Shown here piece after piece: positions 1 to 8,127 of a DNA stretch of 64,000 bases (positions are counted from its first letter, which is position 1; each line of letters starts with the position of its first letter). The translations under genes were made by a program, and so were the position numbers. This DNA is from Desulfoarculaceae bacterium (lineage in GTDB: Bacteria; Desulfobacterota; Desulfobulbia; Desulfobulbales; Desulfocapsaceae), in assembly GCA_019429465.1 (NCBI GenBank), contig JAHYIV010000005.1, positions 1-64,000 on the forward strand, read 5' to 3'. The notes under the pieces were generated by a model. It did no database searches and was not told the origin of the DNA. It was given only the letters and a program-made list of their open reading frames with translations.

Positions 1-121
1 GCGCGCAAATTTCGAGGAATGAGGCGTACTTGAGTACGCCGCAGTGACGAGATAATTCGGAGTCTCGTGACCTCGCTTACCTGCAGCAACGAAGCAGTTG
101 ACGACTTTTTACGACGCCATC
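1..121. repeat. MITE family A, partial copy (cut by window edge)
   Basis: This matches the 155-bp elements at 31294 and 56432 from their internal GCGCGCAAATTTCGAGG to the terminal TTTTTACGACGCCATC. It carries about 24 extra bases in the middle (around 58-82) that the other two copies lack. The other end lies outside the window. Confidence 0.85.
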
Positions 122-174
122 AAGATTCAAAGAAACCCTTGCAAGGCTCATGTTAAATAAAAAAACTTCATTCC

Positions 175-188
175 TTGACCTAGATCAA
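175..188. promoter_or_regulatory. Crp/Fnr-type (HcpR-like) box upstream of hcp
   Basis: TTGACCTAGATCAA is an almost perfect palindrome of the Crp/Fnr class (TTGAC-N4-ATCAA). A -10-like TAGTGT begins 22 bases after the box (211-216), the same geometry as the box before the frdX-like gene at 10708. HcpR is known to control hcp and frdX in sulfate-reducing bacteria through TTGAC-N4-GTCAA sites; assigning HcpR here is inference. The start site would be near 222, leaving a leader of about 180 bases that contains a hairpin repeat. Confidence 0.6.
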
Positions 189-233
189 AGAAGTCTTCAC
201 CAATATGCAATAGTGTATCAGACATAAATGATC

Positions 234-313
234 TGACCCCGATGAACGGGACAAGTGCCTTTCACAGATTATTTTCTGGCAAAAAAACAAGAAAACAAGC
301 TGTAAGGCTCCTA
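234..313. repeat. Long hairpin repeat, copy 1 (degenerate)
   Basis: Begins CTGACCCCGATGAACGGGA and folds into an imperfect stem (GCCTT, ACAG, TTTTCT against AGAAAA, CTGT, AAGGC). Related copies are at 22753-22809 and 33621-33672. It lies in the predicted hcp leader. Confidence 0.7.
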
Positions 314-401
314 ACTTGTACCAACATCTTCACAAGGCGCAAAAATTGACCTATGCTTTGTCAAGAACTTTTTTCACTCACCCCAACCAAGGAGAATAAC
401 C

Positions 402-2039
402 ATGTACTGCAATCAATGTGAACAGACCGCCAAGGGAATCGCCTGTACCACCATCGGTGTCTGCGGCAAGAACGAGGAAGTGGCAGGACTCGAAGATCTT
501 CTCACCCATGCCATCCAGGGGCTGTGCCTGGTGGCTGACGCCGGCCGCAAGGTCGGGGTTGTTGATAACGCGGTTGACCGTTTCACCTGTGAGGCTATTT
601 TTTCCTGCCTCACCAATGTCGATTTTGACCCGGCCCGCTTTGGCGTCCTGATCCACAAGACTGTCGCCCTGCGTGAAACCCTGAAGGCCGAGGTAAAGGC
701 CGCCGGCGGCAAGATTGATTTTACCGCCGCCGCAGCCACCTTTTCCCCGGCCGATTCCCTGACCGGTCTGGAAGAGCAAGGCGCCGCCCTCAACTTCATC
801 AACACCCTCGATGCCAATCCCGACCTGCAGTCCCTGAAGCAGACCACCATGTACGGCCTGCGCGGCCTTGCCGCCTATGCCGATCATGCCGCCATCCTCG
901 GCCAGGAAGATGATGCGGTCTACGCCTACATCCATGAGGCCATGGCCGCCCTCACCGGCGACATGGATCTCAATTCGCTGGTGGCCCTCGCCCTCAAATG
1001 CGGCGAGGTCAACCTCAGGGCCATGGAGCTGCTGGACGCCGGCAACACCGGCACCTACGGCCATCCGGTTCCGACCCCGGTGCCGCTGGGTCATATCCCC
1101 GGCAAGTGTATCCTGGTCACCGGCCATGACCTCAAAGATCTGGCCATGCTCCTGGAGCAGACCAAGGACAAGGGCATCAACATCTACACCCATGGCGAGA
1201 TGCTGCCCTGCCACGGCTATCCCGAGCTGAAGAAGTACAGCCACTTCTACGGCCACTTCGGCACCGCCTGGCAGAATCAGCAGAAGGAGATGCCTGAATT
1301 TCCAGGGGCCATCCTCTTCACCACCAACTGCATCCAGAAGCCCAAGGATTCCTACAAGGCCAATGTCTTCACCACCGGCCTGGTCGGCTGGCCGGATGTC
1401 GCCCATATCGGCGAGGCCAACGGCACAAAGGACTTCACCCCGCTGATCAACCGGGCCCTGGCCCTGCCCGGATTCACCGACACCGTCGACAATGATTCCG
1501 TGCTCGTCGGCTTTGCCCGCAACACCGTACTCGGCGTGGCCGACAAGGTGATCGAGGCTGTGAAATCCAAGGCCATCCGTCACTTCTTCCTGGTCGGCGG
1601 CTGTGATGGCGCCAAACCCGGCCGCAACTACTACACCGAGCTGGTCGAACAGATCCCGGCCGACTGCATGATCCTGACCCTGGCCTGCGGCAAGTTCCGC
1701 TTCTTTGACAAGAAGCTGGGCGATATCGGCGGCATCCCGCGTCTGCTGGACGTTGGTCAGTGCAATGACGCCTACTCCGCCATCCAGATTGCGGTGGCCC
1801 TGGCCGGCGCCTTTGAATGCGGGGTCAATGATCTGCCCCTGTCCATGATCCTTTCCTGGTACGAGCAGAAGGCGGTGGTCATCCTCCTGACCCTGCTCAG
1901 CCTGGGGATCAAGAACATCCATCTCGGACCCTCGCTGCCGGCCTTCATCACCCCCAATGTCCTCAATGTACTGGTGGAGAACTTCAGCATCAAACCGGTC
2001 ACCACTCCCGAGGCGGACCTGAAGGCCATCCTGGGCTAA
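402..2039 (+). CDS. hcp: Hydroxylamine reductase / hybrid cluster protein
   Basis: Hybrid cluster protein of 545 residues, a cytoplasmic iron-sulfur enzyme that reduces hydroxylamine and nitric oxide and protects anaerobes from nitrosative stress. The N-terminus shows C3-x2-C6-x8-C15-x5-C21, the short spacing of the anaerobe-type cluster, and later cysteines in GGCDG, ACGKFRFF and ECGVND fit the hybrid-cluster ligands. Length is normal for the family. The ATG follows AAGGAG by eight bases. It is preceded by an HcpR-like box and followed by a MITE-B copy. Nearby nap and siroheme genes make nitrogen-oxide detoxification its likely job; the identity is secure. Confidence 0.97.
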   Translation: MYCNQCEQTAKGIACTTIGVCGKNEEVAGLEDLLTHAIQGLCLVADAGRKVGVVDNAVDRFTCEAIFSCLTNVDFDPARFGVLIHKTVALRETLKAEVKAAGGKIDFTAAAATFSPADSLTGLEEQGAALNFINTLDANPDLQSLKQTTMYGLRGLAAYADHAAILGQEDDAVYAYIHEAMAALTGDMDLNSLVALALKCGEVNLRAMELLDAGNTGTYGHPVPTPVPLGHIPGKCILVTGHDLKDLAMLLEQTKDKGINIYTHGEMLPCHGYPELKKYSHFYGHFGTAWQNQQKEMPEFPGAILFTTNCIQKPKDSYKANVFTTGLVGWPDVAHIGEANGTKDFTPLINRALALPGFTDTVDNDSVLVGFARNTVLGVADKVIEAVKSKAIRHFFLVGGCDGAKPGRNYYTELVEQIPADCMILTLACGKFRFFDKKLGDIGGIPRLLDVGQCNDAYSAIQIAVALAGAFECGVNDLPLSMILSWYEQKAVVILLTLLSLGIKNIHLGPSLPAFITPNVLNVLVENFSIKPVTTPEADLKAILG

Positions 2040-2134
2040 GCGGCTGTAAAAAAATAACATGGCCATCTAAGTGCCCGGTGCGGCATAAGCCGTAACGAAA
2101 TAGATATAAATGGTCATGTTATTTCGTAACGGCT
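2038..2134. repeat. MITE family B, copy 1 (internally deleted)
   Basis: The ends are inverted: AAATAACATGGCCAT near the left and ATGGTCATGTTATTT near the right, closing with CGTAACGGCT. The two other copies (26960, 39529) are 152 bp; this one lacks about 55 internal bases. It lies directly after the hcp stop codon. Confidence 0.85.
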
Positions 2135-2271
2135 CCGAAGTTACAGGTAATTGTTACAGAGAGTTGTTTCCCCTCAGGCAGGGTATGATTCAGGTTTCCA
2201 TGCCCTGCCTGTTTTTTTTATTTTTCAAATATTTTCCTGCCAGGAAAACAGTTGAAAAAGAGCGCCCCAAT

Positions 2272-2838
2272 ATGAATCCAGATAAACAAAAAGCTGAGAG
2301 CTATTTCAGCAAGATGAAGGGGATTTCCCAGAGCCCGCCCGCCGTAAATTTTTCCGAGATCTTCTGGTCGTGGATTGGCGCCTTCCTCGGCATTTCCGCC
2401 GTCTCGTATCTTCACTTCAACCTACTACTCACCACCACCGATCTTGAAATGCTGGTAGGCTCTTTTGGCGCCTCTGCCGTCCTGATCTATGGTGCGCCCA
2501 AGAGCCCCCTGGCCCAGCCACGAAATCTGATCGGCGGCCATATCATCTCGGCCATCATTGGCGTCGCCTGCTATAAATTCATTGGAGATCCACACCTGTG
2601 GCTGGCCTCGGCTCTTGCTGTGGCCACGGCCATTGCCGCCATGCATGCGACAAAAACCCTCCATCCGCCGGGCGGCGCCACCGCGCTTATTGCCGTAATC
2701 GCCAGCGACAAGATCCACAACCTGGGATTCTTCTTTGCCATCATCCCTGTGGGCGCCGGGGCCTTGATCATGCTGATCGTGGCGCTCCTGGTGAACAACA
2801 TCCCCAAAAGTCGACGGTATCCTGAGTTCTGGCTTTAA
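2272..2838 (+). CDS. HPP family membrane protein
   Basis: Small integral membrane protein of 188 residues with about four hydrophobic segments after a polar N-terminus. It contains the family signature TLHPPGGATAL. I chose the ATG at 2272 (MNPDKQKAES) because the longer ORF starting at 2110 lies partly in MITE B and adds low-complexity sequence. Plant HPP proteins include chloroplast nitrite transporters; bacterial roles are poorly known. Its position between hcp and a siroheme reductase makes nitrite or another nitrogen oxide a reasonable but unproven substrate. Confidence 0.85.
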   Translation: MNPDKQKAESYFSKMKGISQSPPAVNFSEIFWSWIGAFLGISAVSYLHFNLLLTTTDLEMLVGSFGASAVLIYGAPKSPLAQPRNLIGGHIISAIIGVACYKFIGDPHLWLASALAVATAIAAMHATKTLHPPGGATALIAVIASDKIHNLGFFFAIIPVGAGALIMLIVALLVNNIPKSRRYPEFWL

Positions 2839-2884
2839 GCCGCTGATTTTAATAAAAATAACCTTCATCACTCTCTTACAGAAA

Positions 2885-3517
2885 ATGACCAGTAACCAGA
2901 AGACATTCACCGTCATCCCCGGCCTGAGCATGGGCCTCTTGGCCCCCCGGGAGCTGGAAGAGATTGTGGCCGTCATCAAGACATACGACGTCCCCATGAT
3001 CAAGATCACCTCGGCCCAACGCCTGGCCCTGCTCGGCATGGACGAGGAAGACCAGGAGCGGATCAAGGCCGAACTCCAGCCCCTGATCCGCCCGATGACC
3101 GCCAATAACCTCGAGTATGTCCATGCCTGTCCCGGCTCCCGGTGGTGCAAATACGGCACCAGGGATTCTCTGGCACTCGGCGCCCGGATCGAGCAGATCT
3201 CCCTTGCCGAACCCCTGCCCGCCAAAGTCAAGGTCGGGATCTCCGGTTGCCGGATGTCCTGCGCCGGACCCTATGTCCGGGATGTTGGCATCTTCGCCAC
3301 CAAAAAGGGCTGGACCCTTGTTTTTGGCGGCAACGGCGGCGGGAATCCGCGCCTGGGTGATGTGGTGGCCGAAGGGCTGACCGATGACCAGGTGGTTGAT
3401 CTGGTTCGGAAATGCCTGACCATCTACCAGCAGAAGGCCACATTCAAATCCCGGACCGCCCGCTTCATGGAGCGTTTCGGCATTGACGCCTTCAAAGAGG
3501 CCGTTCTTACAAAATAA
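2885..3517 (+). CDS. Small siroheme nitrite/sulfite reductase-like protein
   Basis: A 210-residue, single-copy version of the nitrite/sulfite reductase fold. It has an N-terminal ferredoxin-like half-domain (about 1-75) and the siroheme-[4Fe-4S] site formed by CPGSRWC (C-x5-C) and GCRMSC (C-x3-C). The four cluster cysteines are all present. Large assimilatory enzymes are two to three times longer; the size fits the low-molecular-weight assimilatory-type sulfite reductases known from Desulfovibrio and methanogens. Whether nitrite or sulfite is the substrate cannot be told from the sequence, but the nap/hcp surroundings favour nitrite. The next gene follows after 21 bases, probably in one transcript. 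Confidence 0.85.
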   Translation: MTSNQKTFTVIPGLSMGLLAPRELEEIVAVIKTYDVPMIKITSAQRLALLGMDEEDQERIKAELQPLIRPMTANNLEYVHACPGSRWCKYGTRDSLALGARIEQISLAEPLPAKVKVGISGCRMSCAGPYVRDVGIFATKKGWTLVFGGNGGGNPRLGDVVAEGLTDDQVVDLVRKCLTIYQQKATFKSRTARFMERFGIDAFKEAVLTK

Positions 3518-3538
3518 TTCAGTCAGGAGGGACTCATC

Positions 3539-4189
3539 ATGCAATGCCCTGGACAGGACAACCGCTACTGGAGCGGGGAGGCCGTTTTTGAACTGCCCTG
3601 CCCCCACTGCGGCAACATACTGGAGTTCTTCAAGGATGACAGCCAGCGCACCTGCAAGCAATGCGGACACAAGGTACTGAACCCCAAGATCGATTTCGGC
3701 TGCGCCTCCTACTGCCCCTATGCCGAGCAGTGCATGGGCGCGCTGCCTTCCGATCTGCGGCATGGACTGGCTGATCTGTTCAAGGAGCGGCTGGCGATCG
3801 CGGTGCGGAAACGGTTGCTGGATCAGGAGCAGACATATCGTCTGGTCACCACCAGGGCGGAGTTCGCCGAAAAACTGTGTCAGGAAGAAGGCGGCAATAT
3901 GGCCGCCGTTGTCGCCGCCGCCCTGCTCAGCGAGACCGAGGACGCTCCGGCACTCCTGACTGAGCTCAAAGCGGAAGAAACCCTGAGCAAAGAGATAGTC
4001 CAGCTTCTGTCCCTCAAACCGGCCGCACACGAGGAAGAAAACAGGTCGGCCGCCATCTTCCATGATGCCTGTCTGCTCGGTGCCATGAGCCTTGGGCTCC
4101 TTGCCGGCCCGTCCGGGGAATGGCTGACAGCGACAGGAAGACGGGAAGCAGAGACAATAAAGACCCGGATCAACTTGCAACCGGAATGA
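3539..4189 (+). CDS. Zn-ribbon protein of unknown function
   Basis: Cytoplasmic protein of 216 residues, not recognised as a named family. The N-terminus holds a zinc-ribbon pattern (C21-x2-C24 and C39-x2-C42) followed by C55-x3-C59-x5-C65, which could bind a second metal or cluster. The rest is predicted helical and acidic; an HD-type phosphohydrolase has been suggested for similar sequences, but I cannot point to a clear HD motif. The start follows AGGAGG by seven bases. Close coupling to the siroheme reductase suggests a maturation or regulatory role, which is inference only. Confidence 0.75.
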   Translation: MQCPGQDNRYWSGEAVFELPCPHCGNILEFFKDDSQRTCKQCGHKVLNPKIDFGCASYCPYAEQCMGALPSDLRHGLADLFKERLAIAVRKRLLDQEQTYRLVTTRAEFAEKLCQEEGGNMAAVVAAALLSETEDAPALLTELKAEETLSKEIVQLLSLKPAAHEEENRSAAIFHDACLLGAMSLGLLAGPSGEWLTATGRREAETIKTRINLQPE

Positions 4190-4258
4190 GCCCCATTTAT
4201 TTTAAGGGTGCTTGAACTGCCCAACCAGCTTCTGTCGTATACTTCAAAAGGAGGGAGA

Positions 4259-4525
4259 ATGCCCATTTTCAGTTATCTTGTCATCCCGAAAGCAGGCGCC
4301 ATTGACACGTTACATGCCGAGTTAACGGCCCTGCCATGGTGCGAAATAATTCCAGCTGACAACAAAGAGATTGTCATTCTGGTGACTGATACGCCGGATG
4401 CCGCCACAGAAAAAAAACTGCAGGAACGGCTCAAGGAACTGGATTCCTTGCAGTCCATGAGCATGACTTTTGGCCATAATGATGAAGACCAACCAGGAAA
4501 ACAACGAGGTGATTATGAAGCTTGA
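4259..4525 (+). CDS. napD: NapD-like chaperone for nitrate reductase
   Basis: An 88-residue protein of the NapD family, cytoplasmic chaperones that bind the Tat signal of NapA and guard cofactor insertion before export. The ferredoxin-like fold begins PIFSYLVIPKAG and contains the typical run ALPWCEIIPADNKEIVILV. I chose ATG 4259 over the longer 4208 start because AGGAGGGAGA lies just upstream. The end overlaps the napA start by 11 bases, supporting translational coupling. Confidence 0.88.
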   Translation: MPIFSYLVIPKAGAIDTLHAELTALPWCEIIPADNKEIVILVTDTPDAATEKKLQERLKELDSLQSMSMTFGHNDEDQPGKQRGDYEA

Positions 4526-6833
4526 CAGGAGAGCATTTATCAAGAGCGCAGCTGCCAGCAGCGCCATTGCAACCGCCGCGGCAATATTCCCCGGCATCAG
4601 TTTTGCCGAATGGAAGAAACAGGAAGGCGCCTCCGGCATGATCACCTGGAAAAAAGCACCCTGCCGTTTTTGTGGCACCGGTTGTGGTGTCCTGATCGGT
4701 GTCTCCGGAGATCGCGCGGTAGCCGTGAAAGGTGATCCTAATTGCAGCGTCAACAAGGGCCTGTGCTGCGTAAAGGGGTATCACTCCGTGCAGGCCCTCT
4801 ATGGCAAGGATCGACTCACCAAGGCCAAGGTCAGGCGCAACGGGGAGATGGTTGAAGTGCCGATCAAAGAGGCCCTTGATATCATCGCCGCCAAGATGAA
4901 GGACACCATGGCCAAGCACGGGAAGGATTCTGTCGCCATGTATGGCTCAGGCCAGTGGACCATCCCCGATGGCTATGTTGCCTCCAAACTTTTTAAAGGC
5001 TGTCTCGGCACCAACAATCTTGAGGCCAACGCCAGGCTTTGCATGTCCAGTGCGGTCACCGGTTTCATGACCTCTTTCGGCATTGATGAGCCCATGGGCT
5101 GTTATGAAGACATTGATTACGCCAATGTCTTTGTTACCTGGGGCAACAACATGGCGGAGATGCATCCGGTCCTTTTTTCGAGGATGCTGGCCAACCGCAA
5201 GCGCCGCAACAATGTCGAGATTATCGACTTTGCCACCCGTACCACCAGAACCAGTCAGGCCGCCGACAGATCCATTCTGTTCAGGCCGCAGACCGATCTG
5301 GCCGTGGCCAATGCCATCTGTTATGAAATTATCCACAATAACTGGGTGAACTGGGATTTCCTCAACACCCACGTCTCGTTTCATAAAGGAAAGACCGATA
5401 TCGGCTATGGAACCGAAGATCACTTCGCCTTCACCGATAAAGAGGAGCCTATTAATTTTGAAGAATACAAAAAATTTCTCGAAGATTATACCCCGGAGAA
5501 GGTGGAAAAGATCTCCGGGGTCTCAGCCAGAGACATCAAGTACATGGCCTCGTTGTACGGTGATCCGACCAAAAAGGTGACCTCCTTCTGGTGCATGGGG
5601 ATGAACCAGCACACCCGGGGGACCTGGATCCAGAACCTGGTTTACAATATCCATTTGCTGACCGGCAAGATCTCCACCCCGGGCAACAGCCCATTTTCCC
5701 TTACCGGGCAGCCCAGCGCCTGCGGAACGGTGCGCGAGGTCGGCACCCTGACCCATGCCCTGCCCCACGGCGGAGTCGCCAATGAACATGACCGGGAAAT
5801 GGCGGCCAAAATCTGGGATGTGCCGGTGAGCAACATTGACCCGAAACCGACATATCATACTGTGGAGATGTTTCGGGCCCTGGATCGCGGCGATATCAAA
5901 TTCATGTGGATCCAGGTCACCAATCCCATGGTCACCATGCCGAACCTCAATCGTTACCGCCAAGGGGCCCTGAAGGACGACCGTTTTATCGTGGTCTCCG
6001 AGGTCTACCCGACTCCGACCACCGATGTTGCCGATGTTATTCTGCCTGCCGCCATGTGGGTTGAGCAGGAAGGCATGTTCGGCAACTCCGAACGGCGCAC
6101 CCAGCATTTTGCCCAGATTGTCCCTCCTCCGGGTGAGGCCATGTCCGACACCTGGCAGCTGATCGAAGTTGCCAGAAGGCTGGGTTTTGAAAAGCAGTTT
6201 CCCTGGAGCGAAGAGGAACACATCGGCAAGATCTGGGAAGAGTACCGGCGTTTCCATGAGGGTCCTAAACACAACATGGCCCCATACACGGTTCTCCTCG
6301 AACGCCCGGGGGTCATGTGGCCCTTTGTCGATGGCAAGGAGACCAGGTGGCGCTTCAACCCCAAGCATGATCCAGCCTGTACCAACGGCAAGGATTTTGA
6401 TTTCTACGGCAAAGCAGATAATAAGGCCTGGATCTGGGCCCGTCCCTATGAGCCGGCTGCCGAGTCACCGGACGCCGAGTATAACTTCTGGCTGAATACC
6501 GGTCGCGTCATCGAGCATTTTCATACCGGCTCCATGACCCGGCGGGTCCCCGTCCTCCATCAGGCCATGCCCTCTTCCTATGTTGAGCTGAACCCTGAAG
6601 ATGCGGCGGGTCTTGGCGTCATCAACGGCGAGATGGTCAAGATCATCTCCAGAAGGGGATCGGTCACCATGCCGGCCTCAATCAATGGCCGCGGTGTTCC
6701 GCCCCGGGGCATGGTGTTCGTCCCGTTTTTTGATGAAAGCTACCTGATCAACGAGGTGACGCTGGATGCCTTTTGTCCAATTTCAAAACAGCCTGATTAT
6801 AAAAAATGTGCGGTCCGACTGGAGAAAGCGTGA
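4515..6833 (+). CDS. napA: Periplasmic nitrate reductase catalytic subunit
   Basis: Molybdopterin enzyme of 772 residues that reduces nitrate to nitrite in the periplasm. The N-terminus is a Tat signal (DRRAFIKS, hydrophobic stretch, cleavage near SFA). A [4Fe-4S] site is formed by C50, C53, C57 and a cysteine at 84-85, followed by the conserved lysine in CVKGY. C176 in ARLCMSS is the expected molybdenum ligand. The protein is shorter than the enterobacterial type (about 828) and close to the monomeric Desulfovibrio NapA. The start at 4515 gives the proper signal; the upstream ORF extension lies inside napD. It overlaps the next gene by one base (TGATG). Confidence 0.95.
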   Translation: MKLDRRAFIKSAAASSAIATAAAIFPGISFAEWKKQEGASGMITWKKAPCRFCGTGCGVLIGVSGDRAVAVKGDPNCSVNKGLCCVKGYHSVQALYGKDRLTKAKVRRNGEMVEVPIKEALDIIAAKMKDTMAKHGKDSVAMYGSGQWTIPDGYVASKLFKGCLGTNNLEANARLCMSSAVTGFMTSFGIDEPMGCYEDIDYANVFVTWGNNMAEMHPVLFSRMLANRKRRNNVEIIDFATRTTRTSQAADRSILFRPQTDLAVANAICYEIIHNNWVNWDFLNTHVSFHKGKTDIGYGTEDHFAFTDKEEPINFEEYKKFLEDYTPEKVEKISGVSARDIKYMASLYGDPTKKVTSFWCMGMNQHTRGTWIQNLVYNIHLLTGKISTPGNSPFSLTGQPSACGTVREVGTLTHALPHGGVANEHDREMAAKIWDVPVSNIDPKPTYHTVEMFRALDRGDIKFMWIQVTNPMVTMPNLNRYRQGALKDDRFIVVSEVYPTPTTDVADVILPAAMWVEQEGMFGNSERRTQHFAQIVPPPGEAMSDTWQLIEVARRLGFEKQFPWSEEEHIGKIWEEYRRFHEGPKHNMAPYTVLLERPGVMWPFVDGKETRWRFNPKHDPACTNGKDFDFYGKADNKAWIWARPYEPAAESPDAEYNFWLNTGRVIEHFHTGSMTRRVPVLHQAMPSSYVELNPEDAAGLGVINGEMVKIISRRGSVTMPASINGRGVPPRGMVFVPFFDESYLINEVTLDAFCPISKQPDYKKCAVRLEKA

Positions 6834-7486
6834 TGAAAAAAGCAGCTGACAAGATCGGCAAAAGGACTCTGGCTCTTGCCGCTCTCTGCCTTCTCGGTGT
6901 CGGGGGACTGGATTTAGCAATGGCAGCGCCGGATATCCCCCATACCTTTGATGCAGGCGGCGAGAAAATTTTCAGGAGCTACAATGCAACTCCGCAAGAG
7001 TACATGGCGGCAGACTCCGGCAACCGGAATCTGATGGGCTTCTATGAGCTGCGACAGTATCCCGGCTCTCCGCCGCGGATCCCCCATGCAGTTGCCCAAT
7101 CTTTTAGTGAACAGCCGGACAACTGCCTCTCCTGCCATGCCAAGGGTGGCTATAATGCCGAGCTGGATAGATTCGTGCCGGTCACACCGCACCCGGAGAA
7201 TGAACTGTGCACTCAATGCCATGTGCCTCAGCGCCAGGAAGGACTCTTTGTCGAGACCAACTGGCAGTCAATAAATCCCCCGAAACTGGGAAGATCGTTC
7301 CTGGCAGGTTCTCCCCCGCCTATTCCCCACAGCCTGCAGTTGCGGGAAAACTGCATTCCCTGTCATACCGGGCCGGCAGCCGTTACCGAGATTCGAGTCG
7401 AGCATTCCTCCCGTGGAAATTGCCGCCAATGCCATGTCCCGGTTATAAGCACTGACCCTCGCCTGGAATTTGTGAGAAAACAGTGA
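6833..7486 (+). CDS. NapB-like tetrahaem cytochrome c (duplicated dihaem module)
   Basis: Periplasmic cytochrome of 217 residues with a signal peptide (about 1-31) and four CxxCH motifs at C98, C126, C174 and C197. NapB normally has two haems. Here each half repeats the NapB pattern: PPRIPHAV..NCLSCH..CTQCHVP (79-132) and PPPIPHSL..NCIPCH..CRQCHVP (160-203), so it looks like a tandem duplication. The role is probably direct electron donor to NapA. The start overlaps the napA stop, so the two are tightly coupled. NapM of Desulfovibrio is also tetrahaem, but the PPxIPH and QCHVP motifs point to NapB. Confidence 0.85.
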   Translation: MKKAADKIGKRTLALAALCLLGVGGLDLAMAAPDIPHTFDAGGEKIFRSYNATPQEYMAADSGNRNLMGFYELRQYPGSPPRIPHAVAQSFSEQPDNCLSCHAKGGYNAELDRFVPVTPHPENELCTQCHVPQRQEGLFVETNWQSINPPKLGRSFLAGSPPPIPHSLQLRENCIPCHTGPAAVTEIRVEHSSRGNCRQCHVPVISTDPRLEFVRKQ

Positions 7487-7500
7487 TCTGGAGAACTCTA

Positions 7501-8118
7501 ATGAAAGTACGCTCTTGCTCCAACCTGTCAGCACTCATGTTCGTCATATTGATGCTGTCAGGCCAGAGTTCCTTGGCCAGTCAGGGTTCGGTCACCGACA
7601 GAATCCTGGAAGCCAATGAACCTTTTGATAATAGTCAGATCGAATCCGCTCACTCCCTTCCCGACCAGACGGTGTGGGCCAAGGAAAATTTCCAGGGCCG
7701 AAAATTCAAGGTCTTGGCCCGTAAGAACCATATGGTACGGTATCGCTGCACCACCTGTCACAATAACGAAAAAAAAATTCTGGTGAATGATGGTGTCTTG
7801 CTCACCCACGGTGATATCAAAATGAATCATGGGCAGGGAGAGAACAATTTGACCTGCGTGGAATGCCATCATCCACAAGACCGTGACGCCCTTATCGATA
7901 AACAAGGTGAAAAGATTGATTTCGATCACAGCTACCAACTCTGCGGACAATGCCATTTCAGGCAAAAAAGAGACTGGCTTGGCGGAGCACATGGGAAGCG
8001 GGTTAAATATTGGGCGGGGGAACGGGTGATCCGAAACTGCACCACATGCCACCCTGCCCATGCCCCCAAATTCAAAAAAAGAATGCCGGCAACATATTCT
8101 CTGCCATTAACAAAATAG
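7501..8118 (+). CDS. Periplasmic tetrahaem cytochrome c
   Basis: Protein of 205 residues with a signal peptide (about 1-27) and four CxxCH sites at C83, C119, C148 and C180. Histidines in THGDIKMNHG, FDHSYQL and GGAHGKR may supply distal ligands. It is not a classic cytochrome c3 and not NapC, since it has a cleavable leader instead of a retained membrane anchor. I chose ATG 7501, nine bases after CTGGAG, over the GTG at 7483 that overlaps the previous stop. Its place between the NapB-like cytochrome and the NrfC/NrfD pair suggests it links quinol oxidation to NapB. Confidence 0.82.
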   Translation: MKVRSCSNLSALMFVILMLSGQSSLASQGSVTDRILEANEPFDNSQIESAHSLPDQTVWAKENFQGRKFKVLARKNHMVRYRCTTCHNNEKKILVNDGVLLTHGDIKMNHGQGENNLTCVECHHPQDRDALIDKQGEKIDFDHSYQLCGQCHFRQKRDWLGGAHGKRVKYWAGERVIRNCTTCHPAHAPKFKKRMPATYSLPLTK

Positions 8119-8127
8119 GGGTATTTG

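Noticed and set aside
378-2066. 562-residue ORF on the minus strand opposite hcp
   Set aside because: It is the antisense shadow of hcp, Gly/Asp-rich with no family motifs; codon bias favours the plus-strand gene.
2110-2271. N-terminal extension of the HPP protein
   Set aside because: It overlaps MITE B and has no conserved character; the ATG at 2272 is more plausible.
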